From: DATJGF01 sp035495315
Lineage (GTDB): Bacteria; Verrucomicrobiota; Verrucomicrobiia; Limisphaerales; UBA8199
Assembly: GCA_035495315.1 (NCBI GenBank)
Contig: DATJGF010000164.1
Span: 22,887 to 86,886, forward strand
DNA length: 64,000 bases
Direction: 5' to 3'
The position numbers and the translations under genes are program-made. Shown in pieces: positions 43,662 to 53,533 of this stretch. The notes beneath the pieces are model-generated. The model was given only the letters and a program-made list of their open reading frames with translations. It was not told the DNA's origin and made no database searches. Numbering within the stretch: position 1 is the stretch's first letter; every line of letters starts with the position of its first letter.

Positions 43662-43923
43662 GCCTGCGAACGACAAGCTTGCGCTTCGCAACGCCGGATT
43701 CGTTTGCCGCGCGCTAAGCAAGCCGCGTTCCGGTCCGTGATGGCTCTGGGTTTTACCTCGTAAGCAGCAACGATCGCGAAGAAAGCTCTTATATTGGGAT
43801 CCGGCGAAACCTGCGTTTCCTGGGTCACCAAGTTAATCCGTAGTTTCCACGCTTGACATTATTCTGTCCTATGGCATCAGAGTAGACAGAAAGCTAAAGG
43901 CGGGCTTGGAAAGGTTAAGTTGT

Positions 43924-46056
43924 ATGCGACCGACGTTGTTTCTGTGGCCCAAACGAGGTAGCCACATTCCCCTTTTGTTAGCGCTCGCATTGGGCACCAA
44001 CGCTATTGCTCAAATCACCTCCTTCCCCGTCGTTACCCTACGCGCGACCGACCCGCTGGCGTCGTGGTCCGGAGATACGGGCACGTTCACCGTGTTCCGG
44101 GACGGTCCGACAAATGCCAGTCTGAACGTTTACTATGCGATCGGTGGCTCTGCGAGCAATGGAGTCGATTACACAGAGATCACCCACTGGGTGAGTATCC
44201 CCGCCGGAACCAGAACTAATAGCATCACCATCTCTCCAATTGATAAGGGGCAAACCGACATTAAGACGGTCCAACTAAAGCTCGTCCCGTCGCCAATGCT
44301 GCCTCCGGTCAATTATGCAATCGGAACTCCCGCTGCAGCGACCGTCTTTATAACTCCCCCAGGCGTGACGAATATCCCTCCGCTCGCGCGGCTCGTTTCT
44401 CCCGCCAATGGATCGGTATTTTATTCTCCAGTCGATGTGCGCCTCATCGCGCTCGGCAGTGACCCGGATGGGCAAGTGACGAGCATGGAGTTTTTTGCCA
44501 ACGATACCAGTCTCGGTGTGGCCACAAATTGGGTCGTCGTCGATCCGGCGGGCCCAGGGGGGGAGTACATGCCCGGAGCGAGGGGCTTTTTCCTGACGTG
44601 GAGCAATGCACCAGTTGGGACCTTTGCATTGACGGCCAAAGCAACAGATAACGGCGGCGCAACGAGTGTATCCCCTCCGATCAGCATTACCATCAAGGAA
44701 GGACCGCCTCCCACAAACACTCCTCCACTAGTGCGCATCGCCCAACCCGAGAATGGGTCAAAGTTTCTAGCGCCGGCTAATATTCCGATCTGCGCGCTGG
44801 CAACCGATTTCGATGGCTTGGTGCTGACGGTCGAATTCTTTGCCGGCACAAACAGTATCGGGATACGAACAAACAATCCCATGAGTGCCGGCCCGATGAA
44901 TCCGTTCTGCATGGTCTGGTCGAATGTTCCACCGGGCGATTATGTTCTGACCGCCAAGGCCACCGACAACGCCGGTGCTTCGACCAAGTCCGAACCGGTA
45001 GGCGTCAGCGTTGTAGAAGGGCCGCCACCACCGCCTCCGACCAATTATCCTCCTGTCGTGCGGATCACCAGCCCGCCTAATGGCGCATTCTTCCACGCCC
45101 CGGTCAATGTGCCGATTTACACCTACGCGCGAGACCGCGACGGAGTCGTGACCACCGTCGAGTTCTTTGAAGGCACGAACAGGCTGGGACTAGGCCAAGG
45201 ACTTTGCTTGAGCACCGTGCCGTGGAGCAACTCGCCCCCTATTTGCCTGACGAATGTTTTCCTGCTGGTTTGGAGCAATCCGCCGATTGGTTCTTTTACG
45301 CTTAGTGCCAGAGCGACGGACGACGGCGGTGCTGCCAGCACTTCCGAGCCCGTCAAAATTACTATCCTTCCGCCCGAACCGCCGCCAACCAATCGCCCGC
45401 CGGTGGTAAGCATTATAGCCAGCGATCCTCTTGCGATTGAAGGAACGAATTGCTGGCCATGGCTGGGACTCGATACTGGACATGCCAACTGGACCAATTG
45501 GCTCGGCGGTGGTATTTCGGGCTGGCGCTTCTTCACCAACTGCGGCCCTAAGAACGCCAGTTTCACCGTGCGCCGCTATGGGGTAACGAACGATGATCTC
45601 ACCGTAAAATACGCGATTGGAGGCACGGCCACTAACGGTGTCGACTACGCACCACTCTCGGGGTCCGTGACGATCCCCGCCGGCGAACGTCGGGCCGACA
45701 TCGTCGTAATCGCGTTGGATGACGGCCCTCCTGATATCAACAGCACAGTCGTGCTGAAGCTGATGACCGACACAAATTATGTGTTGGGTTTCCCCCGGTC
45801 GGCCGCCGCGCTAATTTTAGACGATGGTGCGCCAAGCCATGGTGTGGGAATGCTTTCCGATTCCACTTTCCATCTGAGCTCCACCGGCCCGGATGGAGCT
45901 TGGTTCCAGGTAGGTTACTCAACCGACCTGATCAATTGGACCACGATTTGCACCAACCAGGTCATCAATGGTTCGATTGACTTCGTCGACCCGGATGCCG
46001 GCAGTGCTCACGCACGATTCTACCGTACATTGCCGGCCATGGGGCCTGGAGATTGA
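43924..46056 (+). CDS. Secreted Calx-beta/Ig-repeat protein, adhesin-like
   Basis: 710 residues from the ATG at 43924 (AAAGG about 10 bases upstream; an in-frame TTG lies at 43906). Signal peptide ends near residue 31 (NAIAQ). A Calx-beta domain comes first (YYAIGGSASNGVDYTEI). Three similar Ig-like repeats follow, each with an EFFAGTN-type strand and ending LTAKATDNGGA or close to it, joined by Pro-rich linkers (EGPPPPPPTNYPP). A second Calx-beta domain (YAIGGTATNGVDYAPL) and a PVC-style C-terminal FYRTL segment close the protein. Calx-beta domains bind calcium. Role: cell-surface adhesion is an inference. A TTGACA sits at 43853-43858 without a clear -10. Confidence 0.85.
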   Translation: MRPTLFLWPKRGSHIPLLLALALGTNAIAQITSFPVVTLRATDPLASWSGDTGTFTVFRDGPTNASLNVYYAIGGSASNGVDYTEITHWVSIPAGTRTNSITISPIDKGQTDIKTVQLKLVPSPMLPPVNYAIGTPAAATVFITPPGVTNIPPLARLVSPANGSVFYSPVDVRLIALGSDPDGQVTSMEFFANDTSLGVATNWVVVDPAGPGGEYMPGARGFFLTWSNAPVGTFALTAKATDNGGATSVSPPISITIKEGPPPTNTPPLVRIAQPENGSKFLAPANIPICALATDFDGLVLTVEFFAGTNSIGIRTNNPMSAGPMNPFCMVWSNVPPGDYVLTAKATDNAGASTKSEPVGVSVVEGPPPPPPTNYPPVVRITSPPNGAFFHAPVNVPIYTYARDRDGVVTTVEFFEGTNRLGLGQGLCLSTVPWSNSPPICLTNVFLLVWSNPPIGSFTLSARATDDGGAASTSEPVKITILPPEPPPTNRPPVVSIIASDPLAIEGTNCWPWLGLDTGHANWTNWLGGGISGWRFFTNCGPKNASFTVRRYGVTNDDLTVKYAIGGTATNGVDYAPLSGSVTIPAGERRADIVVIALDDGPPDINSTVVLKLMTDTNYVLGFPRSAAALILDDGAPSHGVGMLSDSTFHLSSTGPDGAWFQVGYSTDLINWTTICTNQVINGSIDFVDPDAGSAHARFYRTLPAMGPGD

Positions 46057-46068
46057 TCCGCAACGTAG

Positions 46069-46089
46069 CGTCAGGCCTCCCGCCTGACG
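46069..46089. repeat. Extragenic palindrome with CTCCC loop
   Basis: CGTCAGGC (46069-46076) and GCCTGACG (46082-46089), 8-bp stem, flanked by GTAG as in the element at 14367-14387. Falls just after the adhesin-like gene. Confidence 0.55.
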
Positions 46090-46170
46090 TAGAGGCGGCG
46101 TCCCCGCGGTTTTGAGCTCAAGTTTGTCAGGGGGCACAACCGAATCAGTGTTTTCCAAGAAAGCTCCCCT

Positions 46171-46189
46171 GCCGGGCAAGATGCCCGGC
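46171..46189. repeat. Extragenic palindrome with AGA loop
   Basis: GCCGGGCA-AGA-TGCCCGGC, 8-bp perfect stem, three-base loop. Third member of the dispersed GC palindromes seen in the window. Confidence 0.55.
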
Positions 46190-46283
46190 TCTACGCCTGG
46201 CAAGAGGCCGACCGCTACAAGAGAGGTGCACCGGCCGCTACCATTTTCTGTCCTTTTCGCTCGCCTTGTGGCAATGAGTTCAG

Positions 46284-47360
46284 GTGCACCTGGCGCATTT
46301 ACGACTTCGCGACTTCCGCAATTACGCGCGGTTGGACTCAGACTTTGCGCCCGGATTCCACCTCTTGCTAGGCGACAATGCCCAAGGCAAAACCAACATC
46401 CTTGAAGCGATTTATCTCATCGCGACGTTGCGCTCCTTCCGCGGCGTCGGCAGCGCGCAAATGGTACGTCACGGACAAAAGGGGTATTTCGTCGGCAGCG
46501 AGATCATCGGCCAGGGCCGCCATGAGACTAAAATGTACTGGTCCTTGCGGGAACGCAGCTTGAGCCTCGATTCGCGTCCCGTCCGAAAGTTAACTGAGTA
46601 TCTTGGCGTGTTGCGCACAGTGGTATTTTGCACCGAAGACTTACTGCTTATCAAAGGACCGGGCCGTGCACGGCGGAGATTTCTAGACCTGCTCTTATCG
46701 CAAAAAAACCCCACGTATCTGCCCTTATTACAGCGTTACACCCAGGCATTGCGCTCGCGTAACGCCTTGCTGAAGCAGCCTGTGATGGATCCGGCCGCCC
46801 TCGAAAGCTTCTCGCGTGAATTAATCGGCGCAGGTGATGAGATCATCCGACACCGGCGTGAATTGGTGCCGCATTTCGGTCCGGTAGCGGCGCTGGCCCA
46901 CGAGCGGATCGCCCAAAAGGCCGAGGAGTTCCGGCTTGAGTATGTCTCTACTGTAAAAACCGACTTCGCGGTAGAGCTGGCGCAATCGCAGAGCCGTGAA
47001 CGCAGCTACCGCTCGACCCTCATCGGCCCCCACCGCGACGAGCTGAACCTGCTTTTGAACGGCCGCTCGGCCGCCCAATTCGGTAGTGAAGGGCAGAAAC
47101 GGACTCTCGCGCTCGCGCTGAAAATGGGACAAGCCGAGTACCTGAGCGCACAAACCGGCGTCGCACCAGTGCTGCTTATCGACGACATCATGGGTGAGCT
47201 CGATGAAAAAAGGCGCAGCGGCTTTTTGCCTTTGCTTCAACAGACCCACCAGTCGCGTGGACAGGTCTTTATGACCGCAACGGAGGAAAATTGGCCGGCC
47301 GAGCTCGGACGCGACGTCCGGAAGTGGATGGTGGTAAACGGCACACTGCGCGCCGCCTGA
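46284..47360 (+). CDS. recF: DNA replication/repair protein RecF
   Basis: 358 residues from a GTG start. An SMC-like ATPase of the RecFOR pathway that loads RecA at gaps. MHLAHLRLRDFRNYARLD, Walker A GDNAQGKT at 30-37, a signature helix region, and Walker B LLIDDIMGELDEKRR near the C-terminus are all present. It is not next to dnaN or gyrB as in many bacteria; instead trpS follows. Confidence 0.96.
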   Translation: MHLAHLRLRDFRNYARLDSDFAPGFHLLLGDNAQGKTNILEAIYLIATLRSFRGVGSAQMVRHGQKGYFVGSEIIGQGRHETKMYWSLRERSLSLDSRPVRKLTEYLGVLRTVVFCTEDLLLIKGPGRARRRFLDLLLSQKNPTYLPLLQRYTQALRSRNALLKQPVMDPAALESFSRELIGAGDEIIRHRRELVPHFGPVAALAHERIAQKAEEFRLEYVSTVKTDFAVELAQSQSRERSYRSTLIGPHRDELNLLLNGRSAAQFGSEGQKRTLALALKMGQAEYLSAQTGVAPVLLIDDIMGELDEKRRSGFLPLLQQTHQSRGQVFMTATEENWPAELGRDVRKWMVVNGTLRAA

Positions 47361-47402
47361 CTTCTGCCTTTCTCGTCGCCGCTTCTATTGCTAGGTTGGT
47401 GC

Positions 47403-48368
47403 ATGCGCATTTTGTCAGGCATACAACCTTCAGGCTCGCTCCACCTGGGGAATTATTTTGGAATGATGAAGCCGGCGATCGAGCTGCAAGACAAGGGCGA
47501 AACCTTCTATTTCATCGCGAATTACCATTCGATGACGTCCTTATTTGATCCGGCGGAGCGTCGCCGCAACACCCTGGATGTGGCTTTGGATTTTCTGGCA
47601 TGTGGCCTGGACCCGAAACGTACGGTGTTCTTTCGCCAATCGGATGTGCCGGAAGTGACCGAATTGACGTGGCTGCTGGGAACGGTCACACCGATGGGGT
47701 TGCTGGAGCGCTGCCACTCCTACAAAGATAAAGTGAGCAAGGGCATATCCTTCAATTTCGGCCTGTTCGCCTACCCAGTACTGATGGCGGCGGATATACT
47801 CATTTATGATTCAAATGTTGTGCCGGTGGGCCAGGACCAAAAACAGCATGTCGAAGTCACCCGCGACATTGCCATTAAGTTCAATGAGCTGTACGGCGAG
47901 ACGTTTGTAATTCCCGAACCGCAAATCCGGGCCGACGTCGCCAAAGTGCCTGGCGTTGATGGTGAAAAGATGAGCAAAAGCTACGACAATACCATAGAAA
48001 TTTTCGGTGAGGAAAAGGCTTTGAACAAAAAGATTATGGGCATCAAGATGGACAGCCGCAGCCCCCAGGAGCCAAAGCCCGATGCCGATCAGAATCTCGC
48101 GATCCAATTATTAAAACTCGTTGCTCCCGCCGCGACGGCCAAGGAATTTGAAGACCAATTGCGCGCGGGCGGACTCGGCTACGGCAATTTAAAAAAAGCC
48201 TTGTTCGAACATTATTGGACTTACTTTGCGACCGCCAGAAACAGACGCGCCGAACTGGCGGCGAATCTCGATTACGTTCACAAGGTGCTGGAGGCAGGCG
48301 CTGCCAAGGCGCGTTTGGTGGCAAAGAAAGTCTTGGATCGAGCCAAGAACGCCAGCGGGCTAACCTGA
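47403..48368 (+). CDS. trpS: Tryptophan-tRNA ligase
   Basis: 321 residues from the ATG at 47403 (MRILSGIQPSGSLHLGNYFG); the frame is open to 47388. Class I aminoacyl-tRNA synthetase that charges tRNA-Trp. The HIGH-like motif is HLGN at about residues 14-17, and the KMSKS loop is EKMSKSYDN. DILIYDSNVVPVGQDQKQH is the Trp/ATP-binding block. Length is normal for bacteria. Confidence 0.96.
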   Translation: MRILSGIQPSGSLHLGNYFGMMKPAIELQDKGETFYFIANYHSMTSLFDPAERRRNTLDVALDFLACGLDPKRTVFFRQSDVPEVTELTWLLGTVTPMGLLERCHSYKDKVSKGISFNFGLFAYPVLMAADILIYDSNVVPVGQDQKQHVEVTRDIAIKFNELYGETFVIPEPQIRADVAKVPGVDGEKMSKSYDNTIEIFGEEKALNKKIMGIKMDSRSPQEPKPDADQNLAIQLLKLVAPAATAKEFEDQLRAGGLGYGNLKKALFEHYWTYFATARNRRAELAANLDYVHKVLEAGAAKARLVAKKVLDRAKNASGLT

Positions 48369-48652
48369 CAAGCGGCCCTTCCAAGCCCGCGAAAATCCGA
48401 ACATCGAACATCCAATTGAACTTTAAAGGTGCGATGGGATTCAGATTTCCCTCGGCTGGGCATTGAAACGCACAGTCGCCAAATTGCAGGCGAGGATTAG
48501 AGCTTAATCAGCAAACAGTCACTGTCTGTTTTGTGGTTGGTTGTGAAGCTGGGGTCGATGGTGCAACTACGCCCTTGCAACCGGGAATTGAGCCATCGGC
48601 CCTGGCCTTTCAGACAAAAAAGGAGGCGTCGGCTCCGATCCAAAAGCATTCT
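48369..48652. other. Convergent intergenic region
   Basis: Nothing coding is convincing. A small ACAG-TCA-CTGT hairpin lies near 48515-48527. On the minus strand GGAG (48636-48633) and CTCC (48625-48622) followed by six T (48621-48616) could form a weak terminator for the isomerase gene. Confidence 0.35.
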
Positions 48653-49654
48653 CTACATCAGCTTAAGCTTTGGAAGGTCTTGCGAATCCACCAGCCCCAC
48701 AGGTTCGCGAGCAGCATTCACGACGATTAAATCGTCGATGTTACGTTCGTTAAAGATTTTCAGTGCCTCGGCTGCAAGCGCATCCTCGCGAATACAGATC
48801 GGCTTGTGAGTCATCACACGCTTGAGTGGCTGGGCCAGCAAGTTCGAGTCCGTGGCTATATGCCGGCGAAAATCGCCATCGGTAAAAACTCCAACCAGCT
48901 TGCCACGAGCGTTGACCACGCTGAGGCTGCCGGATTTGGCGCGGGTCATCACCAGCAGCGCTTCCTTGACCGTGACATCCTGGCTCGCGACAGCGTTGCG
49001 CGGACCGGTACGCATGATGTCGTGAACGCGAGCCAACATCGCACGCCCAATCGCGCCTGAAGGATGAAATCTGGCAAAATCTTCCTGTTTGAACCCGCGG
49101 GCCTGCAAGACAGCCATCGCGAGGGCATCCCCCAGGGCCAGCATCGCAGTCGTGCTGGCGGTAGGCGCCAAATTGAAAGGGCACGCCTCCTTCGGCACCC
49201 GAGCGCTCAAAACCAGGTCGCTATGCCGTCCCAGAGAGGATTTAGGCGTTCCAGTCACCGCGATGATCTTCACCGAGAAACGCTTCAGCGCCGGCAGCAG
49301 GTTGAGCAGCTCTTCGGATTCGCCCGAGTAGCTCAACGCGAGAATGATATCCCCATCGTTAATCACGCCCAGATCGCCGTGCAATGCGTCGACGCTGTTG
49401 AGGATCACGCTGCTCGCGCCAGTGCTGGTTAGCGTCGCGGCGATCTTCTGACCAATGTTGCCCGACTTCCCAATGCCGACGACCACGATTTTACCGCGCT
49501 GGCGCAGCGCATTGACAATGCAGTCGACAGCATCCGTGAAAGCGCCGTCGAGTTGGCGGCGCACGGCCTTAAGTGCCTCGACTTCGATATCAAAAACTTT
49601 GCGTGCTTGTGCCAGATGGCTCACGAGCGCAGAGTGCGATGAAGCCAAGCGCAT
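48653..49654 (-). CDS. kdsD: D-arabinose 5-phosphate isomerase (KdsD/KpsF type)
   Basis: 333 residues from the ATG at 49654 (the frame is open to 49756, through repeat DNA). Converts ribulose 5-phosphate to arabinose 5-phosphate, the first step to Kdo. SIS domain: GIGKSGNIGQKIAATLTSTG, SYSGESEELLNLLP. Then two CBS domains (VHDIMRTGPRNAVASQDVTV, RVMTHKPICIREDALAAEAL). With kdsB at 15.6 kb this supplies the Kdo pathway. CBS domains suggest control by a nucleotide or sugar ligand. Confidence 0.95.
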   Translation of the reverse strand: MRLASSHSALVSHLAQARKVFDIEVEALKAVRRQLDGAFTDAVDCIVNALRQRGKIVVVGIGKSGNIGQKIAATLTSTGASSVILNSVDALHGDLGVINDGDIILALSYSGESEELLNLLPALKRFSVKIIAVTGTPKSSLGRHSDLVLSARVPKEACPFNLAPTASTTAMLALGDALAMAVLQARGFKQEDFARFHPSGAIGRAMLARVHDIMRTGPRNAVASQDVTVKEALLVMTRAKSGSLSVVNARGKLVGVFTDGDFRRHIATDSNLLAQPLKRVMTHKPICIREDALAAEALKIFNERNIDDLIVVNAAREPVGLVDSQDLPKLKLM

Positions 49655-49764
49655 TTCAACTCTGAAGCTGAATCGCAACACGAAGGTAGGCGAAGGTCGC
49701 GAAGAAGTAAAAACGCTTTGGCTCGGTGAAGCATGTCTATCCTGGAGTCCGGCCATTGCAATTC

Positions 49765-49791
49765 CTTTGCGACCGTTGCGGCCTTTGCGTG
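49765..49791. repeat. Nine-base tandem repeat
   Basis: CTTTGCGAC, CGTTGCGGC and CTTTGCGTG stand in register; the reverse-complement motif GCGAAGGT also occurs around 49681-49705. The units resemble part of the 23-nt repeats at 36889-36957. Confidence 0.5.
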
Positions 49792-49811
49792 AGGCCGGAC
49801 TGGATGGAGTA

Positions 49812-52800
49812 TTAGGAAGATGTCCCCAGAGGGACTGCCTGTTGCAAGGTCAGGAAGTATAGCCACGTTTGCGATACGGGTCGACGGAAGGTGCGGCTCA
49901 ACGCGGCGGAATAGATGAGAAGCTGTGGCGCATAAAAGCGCACTCGGCCCTTCAAGTCGGCGGGTTCCAGCATGTCGGTTTTGAAGTCAACCAGCCAAAT
50001 CTCGCGAGGGAGAATCACGACGAGATCGGCGACGCCCTGAACGACGACATATTCCTGCTCAAGCTGCGGGTCCGCGGTTGCGCTAGTCAACGCGGCAAGT
50101 TCATTGGGCGAGAAGCGCGCTGTAAAAGCCAGTTCTCGGTGCACCACCTCGGCGTGCCCGCGAATTTTCCTGCCCACATCGGAGCACCAAAATGCGGCGA
50201 GCCCTCTGAAATCGAGACAAGCTGTTTCTTCTGTAGTCAACGCGCCCTCGGCCTCGAGTCGCGACGCCTCCTGCTTTAGCGACACGAGACTGCAGGTCCG
50301 CTCCAGGTCGACCAGCTGTAAAAACGCGTGATGGGCATCACCAATCTCCGCTGCAGACAACTTTGATTGTTTTCTCCTGGAATGTTTAGCCGCACTTGGA
50401 GCTCCAAACCGTTTCGCATAGAGCTCAGGCCAGGAGCGACGGTCAGCTTCTTCATCTTCCAGAGCCGCGCGACGCAGCGCCGAGACGGAAGTCTTGGCCG
50501 GTTGTCTCGAACTAGCCTCCCAGGGATATCGCCAGGAGAACTGCTGCAGAAGCCTCTGCCCTAGCTGAGCGTCCTGATCGATCTTCAGATTATTTGATTC
50601 AGGTGCGGTGATCGCCGCTCGCGGCTCGCGCAAGAGACTTTTTTCATCGTGCATAGCCCAATCCAACCAGCCCGCTCGGCCTTGCTGAATACTCTCGAGC
50701 TCGTTGGGGCAATTCTGAGCAAACCAAAAACCTAGCCAATCGGCATGGCTTCGCGCGCTCTTCAAAAGCTCGGGGTCAAATTTCCGCTTAAAGTTCCAAA
50801 GTTTGCGCCAGCGGGACTCCGAAATGCTCGCCGTCAGGAGCAACAGATCACGAGCGCGTGTCATGCCGACGTACAGCAGGCGAAGTTCTTCACCAAGCAA
50901 TTCTTGGCCTTGCCGGCGGCGGGCAAGCCAGTACGGCAGGCTGGGATATCGCTGCCCGGTATGCGGCGGTTTGATTTGCGGACAAAGCCCATGCTGTTCA
51001 TCGAGAAGGATGTCGGCGCTAAGATCTGACCGGTTGAACGGCTTGCCCAAATCGGCCAGCACTACCACCGGAAACTCCAAGCCTTTGCTCTGATGAAGGC
51101 TCATCAGCCGCACCGCATTTTGCACGCTGACGGACCGTACTTCCGGTTCCGTTTCCGTCGCCTGTTGGTTCGCAATAAAGCGAAGGAAGCGAAAGAGTCC
51201 TTGCCGCTGAAACTGATCAAATCGTTCGGCCAGCCCGACGAGGCGTCGCACATTGAGGTGGCGCTGTTCTCCCCGGGGTTGAGTGAGGAGCCATTCCGTG
51301 TAATGCGTTTCCTTCAGCATGATCTCCAGGCAGCGTGACAACGAAACCTGCCGCACCAGGCGGCGCCACCGGTTGTAGCGCGAGAGAAAGGAGGTCAGTT
51401 TGAGCGAGAGTAACTGTTCTTTCTGGCCGGAATAATCGATGCTATCCGCCGGGGGCTGCACCCTTCGCGCTTTTTCTCTGTCGTTCTCCTGCCATCGAAT
51501 AACGGCGTTCCAGTAACGCCCTTTGGGCAGCGCCAAACGGATCAGCGCTAAATCACTAACCGTGAGGCCCACCACCGGTGAATGCAGTACGGCAAGAAGC
51601 GGAATATCCTGAAGCGGGTTGTCCAAAATTTGAAGCAGGCTCACCAGGTCGGAAATTTCAGTGCTTCGATAAAACCCGCGACGCGCCACCTCGAGCGGGA
51701 TTTTCAAGCGAGCAAATTCCTTGGCATAGCTCTCGACTTTATTGGCGGGGGCGCGCAGCAGGAGAGCAATGTCCGACCACTCCATTGGTCTGAAGCTATT
51801 TGTCTCTTCATCCCACACTGGTTGCTGTTTCTGTTTGAGTTCCCACAGGCGCAGGCCGATTAGCCGCGCCTCCTTGGCAGATTCTTCGAGCTCCGCCAAT
51901 TCGCTATCATCGTCCTCGCCACGGGTGCCTTCCCGCGACTTTGTTTTTCGCAGGTGCAATTGGACGCAAGGGTCGGCGGAAGCCGCCGCACTCAATGCGA
52001 CGCGCTCGGCCGGCGTTCCGAAACGCAACCTGGATTCTTCTCCATAGCCCACTCCGCCAACCTCGCTCCGCATGATCTGCGCAAAGAGGTCATTGACAAA
52101 ATTCAACAGGGCTTCTCGACTGCGAAAATTTTCGACCAGCGGTATGGCGGTGCCTTCTCCCTGACCCCAGCTGCGCAAATAGCCACGAAAAATATAAGGA
52201 TCCGCCAGCCGAAAACGGTAAATGCTTTGTTTAATGTCACCGACCAAAAATCGGTTGGCCGCGGTACCTTCGCGGCTTAACGCCTGCAAGATCTTATCTT
52301 GAGCAGCGTTAATGTCCTGATATTCGTCGACGAAAATGAAGCGCAGCTTCTCGCGCCACTCCGCGGCAATCGGAGTTGGTTGGTTGGTCTGCGTATCCCA
52401 CAGCAGCCGCAACGCGTATTGTTCCAGATCATGAAAATCCAGCACGCCCAACTCACGCTTGGCCTCAGTGAAGGCGTCTGTGAATTCGCGAGTCAATTCC
52501 AGCACAGTCCGCATTTGCGACCGAACCCAGGTCCAGTCTTCAGCCAAAGGCTCCTCTCCCTCACCGCCGTGAATGGAAGCAAGAAACGCTGCGTCGGCAA
52601 AAAACTCCTCGAGCGGAGCCCCCCAAGTGCCCTTTTTGCCCACCGGGCACTCTTGAGCTGCCTCAAAACTCTTCAGCACCTGCGCGCGCTGGCGGTCAGT
52701 TGCTGCCGATTGCAGCTGGCGCAGCAAGGGCACACACCGGGCGGCGATTGGGTTAGTCGGAGCAGCCCCATCGAGTACCGGCAGCCGGTCGCCGCACCAG

Positions 52801-53447
52801 TCGGCGACGGCTTGCAAACGCCATTGTTTCCAAAGGCCAGGTTCAGGTTGAACAAACACGGCCAACTGATCGCGTATCCAGCCCGACGGATTGGGCAGAG
52901 CCTGTGTATAATGATGTAATCTCAGCACTAAATTACGAGTCGGTTCGTCCCATCCCCTTCCCTGTAACTGGATGAGCTGCTGCACCGCTTTCGCGGCGGC
53001 ATCAGTTCCGGCGTAATGCTTTTGCAGCAGCAGTTCCAGCACTTCGTCCGCCTGCAGTCGGGCTTCTTCTTCCGGAAGAACCGTCATTTGCGGATCGAGA
53101 TGCAGCTCATAAAAGTGCTGGCGAATCAGTCGAAAACAAAAGCTATGAATAGTGCCAATATGGGCAGTCTCAAATAACGCCAACTGTTCGACCCAACGCG
53201 TGTCCCCCGGGGTTTTCTCGGACTCCTGGATTAAGCGGTCTCGAATCCTTTGCCGCATTTCGGCCGCAGCAGCCTCGGTGAACGTCACCATGAGAATCTG
53301 ATCCAATGAAATGTGGGGCTTTGCGCGCAACAGACAGTCCAGGCACCGTTCAACCAGCGTTGTAGTCTTACCGGTCCCGGCGCCGGCGATAACCAGCACG
53401 TTGCCTTGAGCAGCGATTGCTTGGCGTTGCGCACCGGTAAGTCTCAT
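49812..53447 (-). CDS. addA: UvrD/Rep-type helicase-nuclease AddA
   Basis: 1211 residues from the ATG at 53447 (or 1234 from 53516). Subunit of the AddAB helicase-nuclease that resects double-strand breaks for RecA. Superfamily 1A helicase: MRLTGAQRQAIAAQGNVLVI then AGAGTGKT (Walker A, 21-28), DEYQDIN (motif II), VENFRSREALL, VRLMSLHQSKGLEF (motif V) and LYVGMTRARDLLLLT (motif VI). The C-terminal RecB-type nuclease has VQGVADLVVILP and DFKTD. Last gene of an addB-small ORF-addA run. Confidence 0.92.
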   Translation of the reverse strand: MRLTGAQRQAIAAQGNVLVIAGAGTGKTTTLVERCLDCLLRAKPHISLDQILMVTFTEAAAAEMRQRIRDRLIQESEKTPGDTRWVEQLALFETAHIGTIHSFCFRLIRQHFYELHLDPQMTVLPEEEARLQADEVLELLLQKHYAGTDAAAKAVQQLIQLQGRGWDEPTRNLVLRLHHYTQALPNPSGWIRDQLAVFVQPEPGLWKQWRLQAVADWCGDRLPVLDGAAPTNPIAARCVPLLRQLQSAATDRQRAQVLKSFEAAQECPVGKKGTWGAPLEEFFADAAFLASIHGGEGEEPLAEDWTWVRSQMRTVLELTREFTDAFTEAKRELGVLDFHDLEQYALRLLWDTQTNQPTPIAAEWREKLRFIFVDEYQDINAAQDKILQALSREGTAANRFLVGDIKQSIYRFRLADPYIFRGYLRSWGQGEGTAIPLVENFRSREALLNFVNDLFAQIMRSEVGGVGYGEESRLRFGTPAERVALSAAASADPCVQLHLRKTKSREGTRGEDDDSELAELEESAKEARLIGLRLWELKQKQQPVWDEETNSFRPMEWSDIALLLRAPANKVESYAKEFARLKIPLEVARRGFYRSTEISDLVSLLQILDNPLQDIPLLAVLHSPVVGLTVSDLALIRLALPKGRYWNAVIRWQENDREKARRVQPPADSIDYSGQKEQLLSLKLTSFLSRYNRWRRLVRQVSLSRCLEIMLKETHYTEWLLTQPRGEQRHLNVRRLVGLAERFDQFQRQGLFRFLRFIANQQATETEPEVRSVSVQNAVRLMSLHQSKGLEFPVVVLADLGKPFNRSDLSADILLDEQHGLCPQIKPPHTGQRYPSLPYWLARRRQGQELLGEELRLLYVGMTRARDLLLLTASISESRWRKLWNFKRKFDPELLKSARSHADWLGFWFAQNCPNELESIQQGRAGWLDWAMHDEKSLLREPRAAITAPESNNLKIDQDAQLGQRLLQQFSWRYPWEASSRQPAKTSVSALRRAALEDEEADRRSWPELYAKRFGAPSAAKHSRRKQSKLSAAEIGDAHHAFLQLVDLERTCSLVSLKQEASRLEAEGALTTEETACLDFRGLAAFWCSDVGRKIRGHAEVVHRELAFTARFSPNELAALTSATADPQLEQEYVVVQGVADLVVILPREIWLVDFKTDMLEPADLKGRVRFYAPQLLIYSAALSRTFRRPVSQTWLYFLTLQQAVPLGTSS

Positions 53448-53533
53448 CGAAGGCAGGCAGGCATCAGAATCGAAAGTTGAATGAAACGCAGTGCAGGGGA
53501 CCTCTTCCCTCGTCATATCGAAACGATAAGATC

